A stretch of 52,330 nt of DNA from contig PCBK01000148.1 in assembly GCA_002731275.1 (NCBI GenBank), forward strand, positions 1 through 52,330, in the 5' to 3' direction. Below, one piece after another: positions 41,782 to 49,902 of this stretch. The notes under the pieces are model-generated. The model had not been told where the DNA came from. It saw only the letters and a program-made list of their open reading frames with translations, and did no database searches. The DNA is from Deltaproteobacteria bacterium. Its GTDB lineage: Bacteria > Myxococcota_C > UBA6777. The first letter of the stretch is position 1. Every line of letters begins with the position of its first letter. Made by a program: the position numbers and the translations under genes.

Positions 41782-43614
41782 ATGAAACAGTGGATTCGTA
41801 TAGAGATAGCGGTCTCTATACTGCTCGTGTTGGGAACTCTCTTTTTCAGTGTCCAGATTGGTGCAGAGACACCAGCCGCCAAAAAAGATGCAAAGGTGGC
41901 AGCGCGGACTGCACCCGCAGCGCGTCGTGATGCCCCTACCGTTCGTAACGCCGTTGCCAATGATAAGAAAGCAAAGGCTGCGACACCAGACGCGAAGAAT
42001 GTCGCGGCACGTAAAGCGCCTGCCGCACGCCGCAACGCACCTGCGAAACGTGAAGCCAAGACCAAGGCCTCTGCGAGTGCGACAAAAGGCAAGTCCAAGA
42101 AGGGGAAGAAAGCCAAGGCTGGCTTCTTCGAGAAGCTCACCCCGATCTTGCTCTTTCTCGTCGTCGTCGTCTTCATCCTCGGTCGTTTACCGCCTCCTGA
42201 CTTTGGTGGTGTGGATGTCGGTTGGCGTACATCTTCCTTTTTGCGTCGTCGTATCCTCAACTGGCTTCCACTCGGATTGACATATGCCTTCCTTTATATG
42301 GGGCGTTACAACCTCAAGGTGAGTAAGTTTGCCTTCGAGAACATCGCAGGCGCAGATGGCGCGTCGATGATGAGTAACCAGGACTTTGGCTTTATCTTTG
42401 CCGCTGGGACCGTCGTCTATGGCTTCTCCTTTTTGATCAATGGTCCTCTGACGGACAAACTCGGTGGTAAATTTGCGATCCTGATCGGTGCCGCCGGTTC
42501 CTGTGTGATGAACCTGTTGATGGGGCTCGCGTCCTGGAGTTTGTTGACGAAAGGGGCGATGTCTACTTTCCTCGCAGCCAACTTTGTCCTCGTCTTCTCC
42601 GTACTGTACGCAGTGAACATGTACTTCCAGAGCTTTGGCGCGGTCGCGATCGTGAAGGTCAACGCGCACTGGTTTCACGTCCGTGAGCGCGGTGTGTTCG
42701 GTGCGATCTTTGGTATTTTGATCTCGTTGGGGATCTACTTTGCCTTCGACCTTGGGTACATGATCCTCAAGGGGCCGGGATTGATCTGGGTCTTCTTGAT
42801 TCCAGCGATCTTGCTCGCCATTTTCTGGGTTTTGGACTTTATGTTTGTCGAGGACACCCCCGGCGAAGCAGGTCTCGAAGACTTCGATACTGCTGATGCG
42901 TCCTCTGGTGATGATGGTCCTCAGCTCGGTGCTGTAGAGGTCTTCAAGTTGATGATGAAGAACCCCATCGTCATCACGATCGCGCTGATCGAGTTCTGTT
43001 CGGGCTTCCTTCGTCAGGCGATCATGCAGTGGTATCGGACATTTGCCAAGCAAACAGACGCGATCTTGCACCTCAAAGATAGCTTTGTGTACGACAACTG
43101 GGGAATGTTGCTCTGTATCGCAGGGATCTCTGGTGGTGTGCTCGCGGGGATCATCTCCGACAGGATGTTCCAATCCCGTCGTGGCCCTGTGGCTGGATTG
43201 TTGTACGGAGTGATGGCGGTCTGTGCGATCATTTTGAGCTTCACCTATACCAACCCTGCGGTTGTTGGGATCCTCGTGATCGTCATGTCGATGGCGGTCA
43301 TCGGTGTCCACGGGATGCTCTCTGGGACGGCGAGTATGGACTTTGGTGGGAAGAAGAACGTCGGTATCGCGGTCGGGATTATCGATGGATTCGTCTATCT
43401 TGGGACGGCTGTGATGAGCCTGACGTATGCGATCATCCTGCCCAAAGAAGGTAAACTCGTGGGTGGTAAGATCGTGGGGGCTGCGACACAGCCTGAGAAC
43501 TGGATCGGTTGGCCTGTTGCGATGATTCCCCTCGCGGTGATCGGCTTCCTGCTCGCGTTGCGCGTCTGGAACGCCAAACCCAAAGGGAAAGAAAAGCCTG
43601 CCACTGAAAGCTAA
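41782..43614 (+). CDS. MFS permease of the organophosphate:phosphate (OPA) type with basic N-terminal insert
   Basis: 610 residues, longer than the usual ~450. Residues 8-28 form a signal-like hydrophobic helix. An Ala/Lys/Arg/Pro-rich stretch of about 80 residues follows (repeats such as AARKAPAARRNAPAK), then a second helix (PILLFLVVVVFILG). The transporter proper starts near 160 (LTYAFLYMGRYNLKVSK) and has about twelve helices, with the NGPLTDKLGGK loop and a FQSFGAVAIVKVNAHWF segment typical of OPA permeases (GlpT/UhpT type). The likely substrate is a phosphorylated sugar or glycerol phosphate exchanged for phosphate (family inference). AAGGATGGG precedes the ATG. Confidence 0.87.
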   Translation: MKQWIRIEIAVSILLVLGTLFFSVQIGAETPAAKKDAKVAARTAPAARRDAPTVRNAVANDKKAKAATPDAKNVAARKAPAARRNAPAKREAKTKASASATKGKSKKGKKAKAGFFEKLTPILLFLVVVVFILGRLPPPDFGGVDVGWRTSSFLRRRILNWLPLGLTYAFLYMGRYNLKVSKFAFENIAGADGASMMSNQDFGFIFAAGTVVYGFSFLINGPLTDKLGGKFAILIGAAGSCVMNLLMGLASWSLLTKGAMSTFLAANFVLVFSVLYAVNMYFQSFGAVAIVKVNAHWFHVRERGVFGAIFGILISLGIYFAFDLGYMILKGPGLIWVFLIPAILLAIFWVLDFMFVEDTPGEAGLEDFDTADASSGDDGPQLGAVEVFKLMMKNPIVITIALIEFCSGFLRQAIMQWYRTFAKQTDAILHLKDSFVYDNWGMLLCIAGISGGVLAGIISDRMFQSRRGPVAGLLYGVMAVCAIILSFTYTNPAVVGILVIVMSMAVIGVHGMLSGTASMDFGGKKNVGIAVGIIDGFVYLGTAVMSLTYAIILPKEGKLVGGKIVGAATQPENWIGWPVAMIPLAVIGFLLALRVWNAKPKGKEKPATES

Positions 43615-43621
43615 TTGCTCT

Positions 43622-43652
43622 ATCGCTTGAAGAAGCGATTGCCGCCTTTTTT
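43622..43652 (+). terminator. terminator after the OPA permease
   Basis: 7-bp stem ATCGCTT/AAGCGAT with GAAG loop, then seven bases and a run of six T, starting 8 bp after the permease stop. The offset T-tract makes it less than ideal. Confidence 0.45.
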
Positions 43653-43791
43653 GTGAAAGTCACCAATCCCACCCCATGAAAACTTCGTCTTTCTCTCCAA
43701 TTGTAAAGTCACTATCTAGCTCTGACATTCCATCATCACGTGTATCGAACCTGTTTTTTTAGGCATCGGCTACAGAATGATTTTGAGTGTG

Positions 43792-43821
43792 TTGTGTTGT
43801 GACATGTTGGTCAGGTATATC
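43792..43821 (+). promoter_or_regulatory. candidate promoter of the DUF4240 gene
   Basis: -35 TTGTGT (43792-43797), 18-nt spacer, -10 TATATC (43816-43821) preceded by GG, about 77 bp upstream of the ATG at 43898. The rest of the 43615-43897 gap holds only the permease terminator. Confidence 0.38.
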
Positions 43822-43897
43822 GAGGCTACTCTGTTGTGTGGCATGTACCTACACGCAACCCATGTCCCCAAAACATCGATTTGTACGAGAGGTTATG

Positions 43898-44413
43898 ATG
43901 AACGAATCACAATTTTGGACTGTTATTGAGAACGCTTGGGCGACGACGCCTGCTTTGCAGGCATTCCAGCAAGAGGTGCTTGGAACAATGGCGTCACAAG
44001 CCAAAAAGACAGCCTTTGAAGAAAAATACGCAGAGGTTGAACCATATATCCCTGATGAGCAGGTCTTTATCCAGGCTATCAACGATCAACTTGATACATT
44101 GTCAGCCGAAGATCTTTTGGCATTCGATCGTATCCTTGAGCGCAAGCTCTACGACATCGATCGAAAAGATGTACACCGATACACTGATGGTTCAGATGAC
44201 GGGTTTTTGTATTGCCGTGGATTCATTGTTGCGATGGGGGAGACTTTTTACAACGCTGTTGACAACACACCTTCCCATGCGATGTTCGATTGGGATTGTG
44301 AAGCGCTGACGTACATCTCCAGCCACGTATATGAAGAAAAGTTTGGTGAGATACCTTGCTCGGATATTTCTCGTGAGAGTTTTAGCAATGCCTCTGGTTG
44401 GCAGATGGATTAG
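43898..44413 (+). CDS. DUF4240-domain protein
   Basis: 171 residues from the ATG at 43898, with GAGAGG 5 nt upstream; an adjacent ATG at 43895 is nearly equivalent. The DUF4240 pattern is visible: MNESQFWTVIENAW at the start, LDTLSAEDLLAFDRILERKL, and GFLYCRGFIVAMGETFYNA. Small, acidic, soluble. Members of this family are often found near toxin/immunity or polymorphic loci, but none is seen here. Function unknown. Confidence 0.75.
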   Translation: MNESQFWTVIENAWATTPALQAFQQEVLGTMASQAKKTAFEEKYAEVEPYIPDEQVFIQAINDQLDTLSAEDLLAFDRILERKLYDIDRKDVHRYTDGSDDGFLYCRGFIVAMGETFYNAVDNTPSHAMFDWDCEALTYISSHVYEEKFGEIPCSDISRESFSNASGWQMD

Positions 44414-44416
44414 GTC

Positions 44417-44437
44417 GAGGTTTTGGGTCTATACCTC
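44417..44437. terminator. possible bidirectional terminator between convergent genes
   Basis: 5-bp arms GAGGT and ACCTC around an 11-nt loop, followed on the plus side by TTCTT. It lies at the shared end of the DUF4240 and DUF6794 genes and overlaps the last codons of the latter. Confidence 0.28.
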
Positions 44438-44695
44438 TTCTTGCAGATATGACCAGACAGCGTGGACGATAACCATCGATGCGCTGTCTGGATGAGGTTC
44501 GCCTGTGTCTTCCAAAAGCGCAGGGTTTTGTCCCCACAGACCAAATCGACTGCGGATCGACGCTGCCCACCCGATATGAAAGCGCTTCAAATCCTCTTTG
44601 TCTGCGGCGAGTAAATTTGCCTTGATGTCTTCGTCCAGATCTTTGACGAGGATGAAGACGGCTTCTTGGACTGTTTGGGGGAGTGTTGTGCTCAT
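44429..44695 (-). CDS. DUF6794-like small protein
   Basis: 88 residues. The pattern PQTVQEAVFILVKDL, KRFHIGWAASIRSRFGLWGQNPALLE, HPDSASMVIVHAVWSYL matches small proteins grouped as DUF6794 (from memory). Soluble, no known role. The ATG overlaps the ceramidase stop (ATGA), making it the last gene of a three-gene operon with the K+ channel and the ceramidase. Confidence 0.72.
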   Translation of the reverse strand: MSTTLPQTVQEAVFILVKDLDEDIKANLLAADKEDLKRFHIGWAASIRSRFGLWGQNPALLEDTGEPHPDSASMVIVHAVWSYLQEEV

Positions 44696-46509
44696 GGTGT
44701 TTTGTGCCTGTGTTGGTAACGCAAGGCTCTCTTGAGTCGCTCTTGCTGTTCATTTGGAGGAAGTGGGAGGGTGTCTTCACTCCCTGGTCCCCAACACCAT
44801 TGTCGTCCTTTCTCTCTTCGTGAGAGCAATAACTCGTAGGTGATGAGAGGCATCTGAATGCCATCTGCGGGACGTGTTGGATTGTCTGCCAGACCCTTTT
44901 GGGCGAGTCTGTAGAGGATCGTCTGATACCCACCGAGTGTGTGTTGTCCAAACAACGTGTAGGCACCTTCGTATTCTTGCTGAATGTACTCCTGTGAGGT
45001 CGCAATATATCCGGCGTATCCATTGGCATAGCCGTTAATCACGATCTCTTGTACGGAGTCTGGGTGACGACAGGGATATGCGTACTGAATGGCACGGCGC
45101 ATTCGTATGCCGGACATGGTTGTGGGTTCACCGGGGATGCCCGCGATGATCAGAGGGCCGAGACGCAGAAGTTGGACAGGGACGCGGTTGGGGAGCCATC
45201 CTTCTTCGCCCATTTCTCCGTCCTTGTTGATCTTGTACAGGTAACCGATGACCGGATCGACGCGCCCGACGAGGGAGAGTCCAAATCGCGAGGGCATCCA
45301 GCCAAGGAATCGACCATGTGGACCTTTTCCCAACTCCAGAAAGTGAATCTTGAGGTCTTTTTGGGGAAGGACTCGATCGCGGAGTCTTCGCACCTTCATC
45401 CATTGTCGCAGGAGCGGAAGGAGCGGTCTGAGGGGACCAGGTCCTTCCGCTGTCCCTGCGGGCATAACGAGTCCCCACATACCCGGCTGTGTCTTGATCC
45501 CACGTTGTCCCTCTGCAAATTGAGGGAGCACCTCCAATGCACCCATATCCACATGTTCAACACGTCCACCAAGGGGCCCTTGAAGGGGAGCTTGTTGGGC
45601 TGCTTGTGTGTGCGCTTGTTTGGCGTACTTGAGCTGAAGCCTTGCGTTGTCCCGTGCGCTCTGTTCGTCGTCGTCGTGTATGCCGAGATTTTTGTTGCGC
45701 TTGCGATGGTAGCGGAAGTTTGGAGAGACATCTCCTGGAGCTTCTTGGGCAAAGATCGCGACGGCGTCCTGTCGTCCTTGTGGACTCTCACGTAGTTCAT
45801 CTTCCCACATACAGGCCGCCAAACCTTTGTTGTCGCTGTGGATCAAGTCGTTCTCCGCGTGGACACTTGTGGCGTGGACGGCGAACCAATTCACGCTCCC
45901 GATGCAGCGACCTTGTGCGTCATCGATGCGCAGGGTGACGGTTTTGCGTCTGGTGGCGAGTGTTTTGTCTTTGCTCTGTGCGCTGCTGACCTCCGGATTA
46001 TGTCGAAAGGCCGTCAAAGAGCGGTTAAACGCGACAGGTTCTTGATGAGGGATGTGGACGTGACCGAGACGTAGCTGTGCTGGCTCACATTTGTCGTCTG
46101 CTTCGATGAGCGCAGCCACCATGCCTTCGAGGATGGTTGAGAAGATCAGCGGTGAGAAGCCAAAGGATGCGCTGTTTTGTCCTGAGCGATCGGAGTAACC
46201 ATTGGGACCGCTATGTGTGTGTGTTGCGGTCAGCATGACGTTGTGGGGGCCAAAACCCCGCGTGGGGTGTTCGAGCTGGAGCAGGGCGAGCAAAGCTCTA
46301 CGCAAACCGACACTGATAAAGCCGATATCTGCGCAGAGATAGGCTACACACTCAGTCTGTGAACGGACCACAAGTGCGCGGACATACAATGGGGTTTTGA
46401 CGCCTTTGCTACGGTTCTCTGGGGCAAACCAGCCCCACATTTGTTGATCTTGTTCCCAGGCGGTGATCTCTTTGCGGGCCATGCCTGCTCGCCAAGTATG
46501 TGTGTTCAT
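44692..46509 (-). CDS. neutral/alkaline ceramidase-family protein
   Basis: 605 residues from the ATG at 46509. The family signature is strong: AGMARKEIT near the start, NVMLTATHTHSGPNGYS (zinc-site His), NWFAVHATSVHAENDLIHSDNKG (more zinc/His ligands), AGIPGEPTTMSG, and NGYANGYAGYIATSQEYIQQEYEG near the end. Neutral ceramidases hydrolyse the amide bond of ceramide to sphingosine and fatty acid. No signal peptide is visible, unlike most secreted bacterial homologues, so the protein may be cytoplasmic or the true start may differ. Some members have other amide substrates. Eight bp separate it from the channel gene. Confidence 0.88.
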   Translation of the reverse strand: MNTHTWRAGMARKEITAWEQDQQMWGWFAPENRSKGVKTPLYVRALVVRSQTECVAYLCADIGFISVGLRRALLALLQLEHPTRGFGPHNVMLTATHTHSGPNGYSDRSGQNSASFGFSPLIFSTILEGMVAALIEADDKCEPAQLRLGHVHIPHQEPVAFNRSLTAFRHNPEVSSAQSKDKTLATRRKTVTLRIDDAQGRCIGSVNWFAVHATSVHAENDLIHSDNKGLAACMWEDELRESPQGRQDAVAIFAQEAPGDVSPNFRYHRKRNKNLGIHDDDEQSARDNARLQLKYAKQAHTQAAQQAPLQGPLGGRVEHVDMGALEVLPQFAEGQRGIKTQPGMWGLVMPAGTAEGPGPLRPLLPLLRQWMKVRRLRDRVLPQKDLKIHFLELGKGPHGRFLGWMPSRFGLSLVGRVDPVIGYLYKINKDGEMGEEGWLPNRVPVQLLRLGPLIIAGIPGEPTTMSGIRMRRAIQYAYPCRHPDSVQEIVINGYANGYAGYIATSQEYIQQEYEGAYTLFGQHTLGGYQTILYRLAQKGLADNPTRPADGIQMPLITYELLLSRREKGRQWCWGPGSEDTLPLPPNEQQERLKRALRYQHRHKTP

Positions 46510-46517
46510 GATGTGGT

Positions 46518-47462
46518 CTAGTCTCCGAGATGGGTGCCGCAATATTTACAGTAGACCGCGTCACTGTCGTGTCCTTCGGCTGAACACTCCATACACGCGA
46601 CTGTATTGGCGACCTGATTGGCGTCCTTGATGATCTCTGCGGAGACGATCCCTGTGGGGACCGCGATGACCGCATAGCCGATGATCATGACGATCGAAGC
46701 CAAAAATTGTCCGGGGGCTGTTTTGGGAGCGATGTCACCGTATCCAACAGTGGTCAATGTCACGATCGCCCAATACACGCTGCGTGGGATGTTGGTGAAG
46801 TCGCTCTTTGGACCCGTCTCGATCAAATACATGAGTGAGCCAATGATCATGACGATGAGTAAGACAAAGGTCAGGAAGACCGTGAGCTTGGCGCGACTGG
46901 CTTTCAATGCGTTGGTGATGACTTTGCCTTCATTCATGAAGTGCCCAAGCTTGAACACCCTGAAGATCCTCATGATACGAAGTGCGCGGACGATCAAGAG
47001 CGATTGTGTGTTGGCGATAAACAACCCCGCGTACGCAGGAAGGATCGCGAGGAGGTCGATGATTCCGTAGAAGCTGAAGATGTACTTCCAAGAGCGAGAG
47101 ACACAATAGATGCGCAAAAGATATTCGATGGTAAAGAAGATCGTAAAGGACCACTCAAGGATATCGAAGACACGTCCATACTGTGTGCGCAGTGAGACAA
47201 CACTCTCCAACATGACGACGAGAATGCTCGCGGAGATGAGGATCAAGAGGATCACATCAAAGGCTTTCCCTGCAGGGGTCTCCGCTTCAAAGATGATCTC
47301 GTGGAGCTTCTCCTGTAGGGGACTCAGATCCGGGTGCTTGGACACTGGTGTCTCTGGGGCAGGAGACGGACCTTGGGACTCTTCTGTCGGAGCTGCTGTG
47401 TGTTTATCCACATCATTTGGCTTCTTCCGGGACTTCTTCTTGGACTTCTTTTTGACCATCAA
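46518..47462 (-). CDS. voltage-gated potassium channel with C-terminal zinc ribbon
   Basis: 314 residues. A Lys/Ser-rich cytoplasmic N-terminus (about 60 residues) precedes six transmembrane helices. S4 carries basic residues at every third position (Arg159, 162, 165, 168 and Lys171), and the selectivity filter is TTVGYGD at 237-243. The end of the protein is a four-Cys zinc ribbon (Cys290, 293, 305, 308). The pore motif predicts K+ selectivity; the S4 pattern predicts voltage sensing. The zinc ribbon after S6 is unusual and could couple gating to zinc or redox state. First gene of the operon. Confidence 0.92.
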   Translation of the reverse strand: MMVKKKSKKKSRKKPNDVDKHTAAPTEESQGPSPAPETPVSKHPDLSPLQEKLHEIIFEAETPAGKAFDVILLILISASILVVMLESVVSLRTQYGRVFDILEWSFTIFFTIEYLLRIYCVSRSWKYIFSFYGIIDLLAILPAYAGLFIANTQSLLIVRALRIMRIFRVFKLGHFMNEGKVITNALKASRAKLTVFLTFVLLIVMIIGSLMYLIETGPKSDFTNIPRSVYWAIVTLTTVGYGDIAPKTAPGQFLASIVMIIGYAVIAVPTGIVSAEIIKDANQVANTVACMECSAEGHDSDAVYCKYCGTHLGD

Positions 47463-47502
47463 AGACTCCTTTTGGTTGGGGGAGTTTCCACTTTTTATCG
47501 GA

Positions 47503-47610
47503 CAAGTTGCCTGTGTAGGGGCAAGTTACCTGTATTGGGGCAAGTTGCCTGTGTTGGGGCAAGTTGCCAGGGATGAGGGCAAGTTGCCTGTATTGGGGCA
47601 AGTTGCCACT
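47503..47610. repeat. 19-bp tandem repeat (five units plus a partial one)
   Basis: Units of the form CAAGTTGCCTGTRTWGGGG start at 47503, 47522, 47541, 47560 (one base longer, diverged) and 47580, with a partial unit at 47599. Adjacent head to tail without spacers. They lie 40 bp upstream of the K+ channel start, inside its predicted leader. Confidence 0.85.
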
Positions 47611-47622
47611 TGCCCTTACTTA

Positions 47623-47714
47623 CTGCCGCGCTTCGCTTGCCCTGGCTGCCGCGCTCCGCTTGCCCTGGCTGCCGCGCTCCGCTTGCCCTGGCTGCCGCGC
47701 TCCGCTTGGCATGG
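47623..47714. repeat. 23-bp tandem repeat, four units
   Basis: Units CTGCCGCGCTCCGCTTGCCCTGG begin at 47623, 47646, 47669 and 47692 with few changes. The fourth (ending GGCATGG) is also the first 23 bp of the four-hairpin element. Its counterpart at 52184 occurs singly. Confidence 0.85.
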
Positions 47715-47800
47715 TGGGTTTGCCACCCACACCCGCTTGGGGTTGTGCAACCCCAAACCCCACGATGCTCATGCATCGTCTGTTTTGCGCCTTCGGCGTG
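47692..47800. repeat. four-hairpin dispersed element, copy A
   Basis: 109 bp shared with copy B at 52184. Consecutive inverted repeats: GTGGGT/ACCCAC, GGGGTT/AACCCC around GTGC, ACGATGC/GCATCGT around TCAT, and GCGCC/GGCGT around TTC. No coding potential is needed to explain it. Lies between the histidine kinase end and the K+ channel start, with an apparent promoter beyond it. Confidence 0.82.
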
Positions 47801-47825
47801 GGAGAGCTTGGGAGGGGGTTGTTTG

Positions 47826-47854
47826 GATATACCATAGGAGCGTTTACAACCCAA
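47826..47854 (-). promoter_or_regulatory. candidate promoter of the K+ channel-ceramidase operon
   Basis: On the minus strand, -35 TTGGGT (47849-47854), 17-nt spacer, -10 TATATC (47826-47831) preceded by GG. Transcription from here would carry the hairpin element and both tandem repeats in a leader of about 350 nt. The 47463-47931 gap contains no gene otherwise. Confidence 0.4.
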
Positions 47855-47931
47855 GGGATGTGGTGAGTGCGTTTTGAGAGAGGAAGGGTGTTGGAAGGAA
47901 AAAGCAATTTTCGAGAAGTGCTGTTTATTGT

Positions 47932-49350
47932 TTACATCAGAGCGTTGTTTTGGTGTTGGAGATGTGTTTCTTGGGTTGTGCTGGTTTCAAGAGAGAGGGG
48001 AGTTTCGGCTGTTTCGTTTGCTGCTTGGTAGTGCAGTGGGACTTGAAGGGTGAAGGTTGAACCTTTGCCTTCAGTGCTTTGGCATTGAATATCTCCACCC
48101 ATCAGGAGAGCGTAGTTCTTTGTGATCGCCAGCCCAAGTCCTATCCCACCATATTTTCGGGTGGAAGAGTTATCTCCCTGTTCGAATTTTTGAAAAATGC
48201 GATCAATTTGTTCTTGAGACATACCAACACCTGTATCCTGCACTTGAAACTCGATAAAAGGGGGTCTCTCTGCTGGGTTCTCGTAGAGTGTGATGCTGAG
48301 TGTGATTGTGCCGTGATGTGTGAACTTGCACGCATTGCTCAGCAAGTTTAGCAAGCACTGCCGTATTTTGTGTTGATCTCCGAAGATACATATGGATGGA
48401 TCTGCAGCTTGGATATCGAGTGTGTTTTCGTTTGGTTTGAGTAGCGGGGGCATCACCGTGCCGATATCTTTGAGGAGCGAGTGCAAAAAGAAGTTGTTGG
48501 CGATGACATCAGCTTTTCCAGCCTCTATTTTGGAGATGTCGAGGATGTCGTTGATCAAGATGAGCAAGTGGTTTCCCGCACGGTAGATCTTGTTAGCGTG
48601 TGTGATAAGTTCGTGTTCTTCGAGCTCTTCAAGATCTTCTTCCAAGATCTCAGCATATCCAATGACTGCGTTCAGGGGTGTGCGTAGCTCGTGGCTCATC
48701 GTCGCTAGAAACTCTGATTTTGCGATACTTGCGAGCTTCGCGGCGTCTCTTTGGCGTACTAACTCGTGATTCTTTTTGACGGATTCGACAAGTGTGTTGT
48801 TGGTTTTTTTGCGTGCTGACTCAGAGAGATATCCCAATACAACCAAAAGAGTGATGAATTGTACCTGTTGGAGCACATGTCGCAAGGGATAGCTCATGTC
48901 GAGCTTTGGGAGGGCATATCCTGTAACGTCAATCCAGTAAAAAACAGCGACCTCAATGAGAGGGAACGAGACAAAAAACAAACCTTTTCGAGTGCCTACG
49001 AGTTGCATTGCGAGGAGAGGGCAGACCGCGCTCCAATACAAAGAAGACGAGTAGAGTCCCCCCATGTAAAAACTGAAGAGGCTGGTCATCGTAAACATCA
49101 AAAAGAGAAAGAGAAATGCGGATGTATAGTAACGTCCAATCTTGCGAAGAGCTATCAGATTTGCTGTGTGGAGGACAAAGTTGACGATCAAGCCAATGCT
49201 CATTGGGTGGGTCCAAGGAATCGCAAGTGCGCTCAGTCCTGTCGCCGAGAACAAAGCAATACTTGCCGAAAAGCTCGCAAGAAGTCTTGCTTTTCTCGCC
49301 AACTCAAAATCTTCTGACCTGAGCCGCTCATGTAGAAAAACATCTAGCAT
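47932..49350 (-). CDS. membrane sensor histidine kinase
   Basis: 472 residues. The N-terminal ~175 residues contain about six hydrophobic helices with short loops and no large periplasmic domain, so it probably senses a membrane or intracellular signal. A coiled linker leads to the HisKA domain with phospho-acceptor His220 (MSHELRTPLNAV). The HATPase_c domain has NLLSNACKFT (N box), DTGVGMS (G1), FEQGD (F box) and GIGLGLAI (G2). There is no receiver domain and no response-regulator gene next to it, so it is an orphan kinase. AAGGA precedes the ATG, and a near-consensus promoter with a palindrome lies upstream. Confidence 0.93.
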   Translation of the reverse strand: MLDVFLHERLRSEDFELARKARLLASFSASIALFSATGLSALAIPWTHPMSIGLIVNFVLHTANLIALRKIGRYYTSAFLFLFLMFTMTSLFSFYMGGLYSSSLYWSAVCPLLAMQLVGTRKGLFFVSFPLIEVAVFYWIDVTGYALPKLDMSYPLRHVLQQVQFITLLVVLGYLSESARKKTNNTLVESVKKNHELVRQRDAAKLASIAKSEFLATMSHELRTPLNAVIGYAEILEEDLEELEEHELITHANKIYRAGNHLLILINDILDISKIEAGKADVIANNFFLHSLLKDIGTVMPPLLKPNENTLDIQAADPSICIFGDQHKIRQCLLNLLSNACKFTHHGTITLSITLYENPAERPPFIEFQVQDTGVGMSQEQIDRIFQKFEQGDNSSTRKYGGIGLGLAITKNYALLMGGDIQCQSTEGKGSTFTLQVPLHYQAANETAETPLSLETSTTQETHLQHQNNALM

Positions 49351-49433
49351 CAGTGCGTTCCTTTTGTTGTCTTTTACATCGATTGAAGTTTTTGCATTTG
49401 CAAAGGTTTGGACCGTAAAAGGTCGCTCTTCAG

Positions 49434-49462
49434 ATTGTATTTATCTGTTTCTTCCTTGTCAA
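49434..49462 (-). promoter_or_regulatory. histidine kinase promoter (near consensus)
   Basis: On the minus strand, -35 TTGACA (49457-49462), exactly 17 nt, -10 TACAAT (49434-49439). The best sigma70 match in the window. Predicted leader about 75 nt. Confidence 0.6.
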
Positions 49463-49478
49463 CTCAGTCGACTGAGTT
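49461..49478. promoter_or_regulatory. perfect 18-bp palindrome at the -35 box
   Basis: AACTCAGTCGACTGAGTT reads the same on both strands. It overlaps two bases of the histidine kinase -35 box and extends upstream of it, the position expected for a repressor or an activator that touches RNA polymerase. Confidence 0.5.
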
Positions 49479-49902
49479 ATCTACTTCTTGTTTCAGTGGC
49501 TATGCCTCATTGCAATTACCATTCCTGCTCTTTTGCTACCCATCGTTTTTGATTTGTCAATCTATTCCATATGTTAATTCTCTTCTTGAAGGGCAGTGGG
49601 TGTATATAGACTGAGTTTTGATTGACCCTGTGTCAATGTTTTGACTTGGAGGTTGTTTGTTGGCTGCTTGGGAGGGATCCACCAACGTCGTTGATGAATG
49701 TGGTGGGGGTTTTGGCTTGGACTCCTCATTTATTTTTCCAGAGAGATTGTGCGGTTTTGCCTTTTGTTTCGATTCTCCTTGGTACATGGGTGCTTTGTCA
49801 TGGACGATAGCACAAATGTGGTGAGCGATATGTTTGGGTAGGTAACCTGTGTGTACTGCGCATGTTCCGATTGTATGAAGTTGTTGTGAAAAGGAGAAGT
49901 CA

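Larger units (their letters stand above)
49351..49902. other. 552-bp divergent intergenic region
   Basis: AT-rich and without a supportable gene. It holds the histidine kinase promoter and its palindrome, a TTTGCA/TGCAAA inverted repeat near 49391 and an ATTGAC/GTCAAT inverted repeat (arms 49621-49626 and 49632-49637). The promoter of the secreted-protein gene could not be placed with confidence. Confidence 0.55.

Noticed and set aside
42187-43311. 374-codon open frame antisense to the OPA permease
   Set aside because: Its composition (Asp/His/Arg-rich, no hydrophobic core) is the mirror of the permease codons, and the permease frame is clearly real.
47503-47714. CRISPR array
   Set aside because: Units of 19 and 23 bp are directly adjacent with no unique spacers and there are no cas genes, so these are simple tandem repeats.
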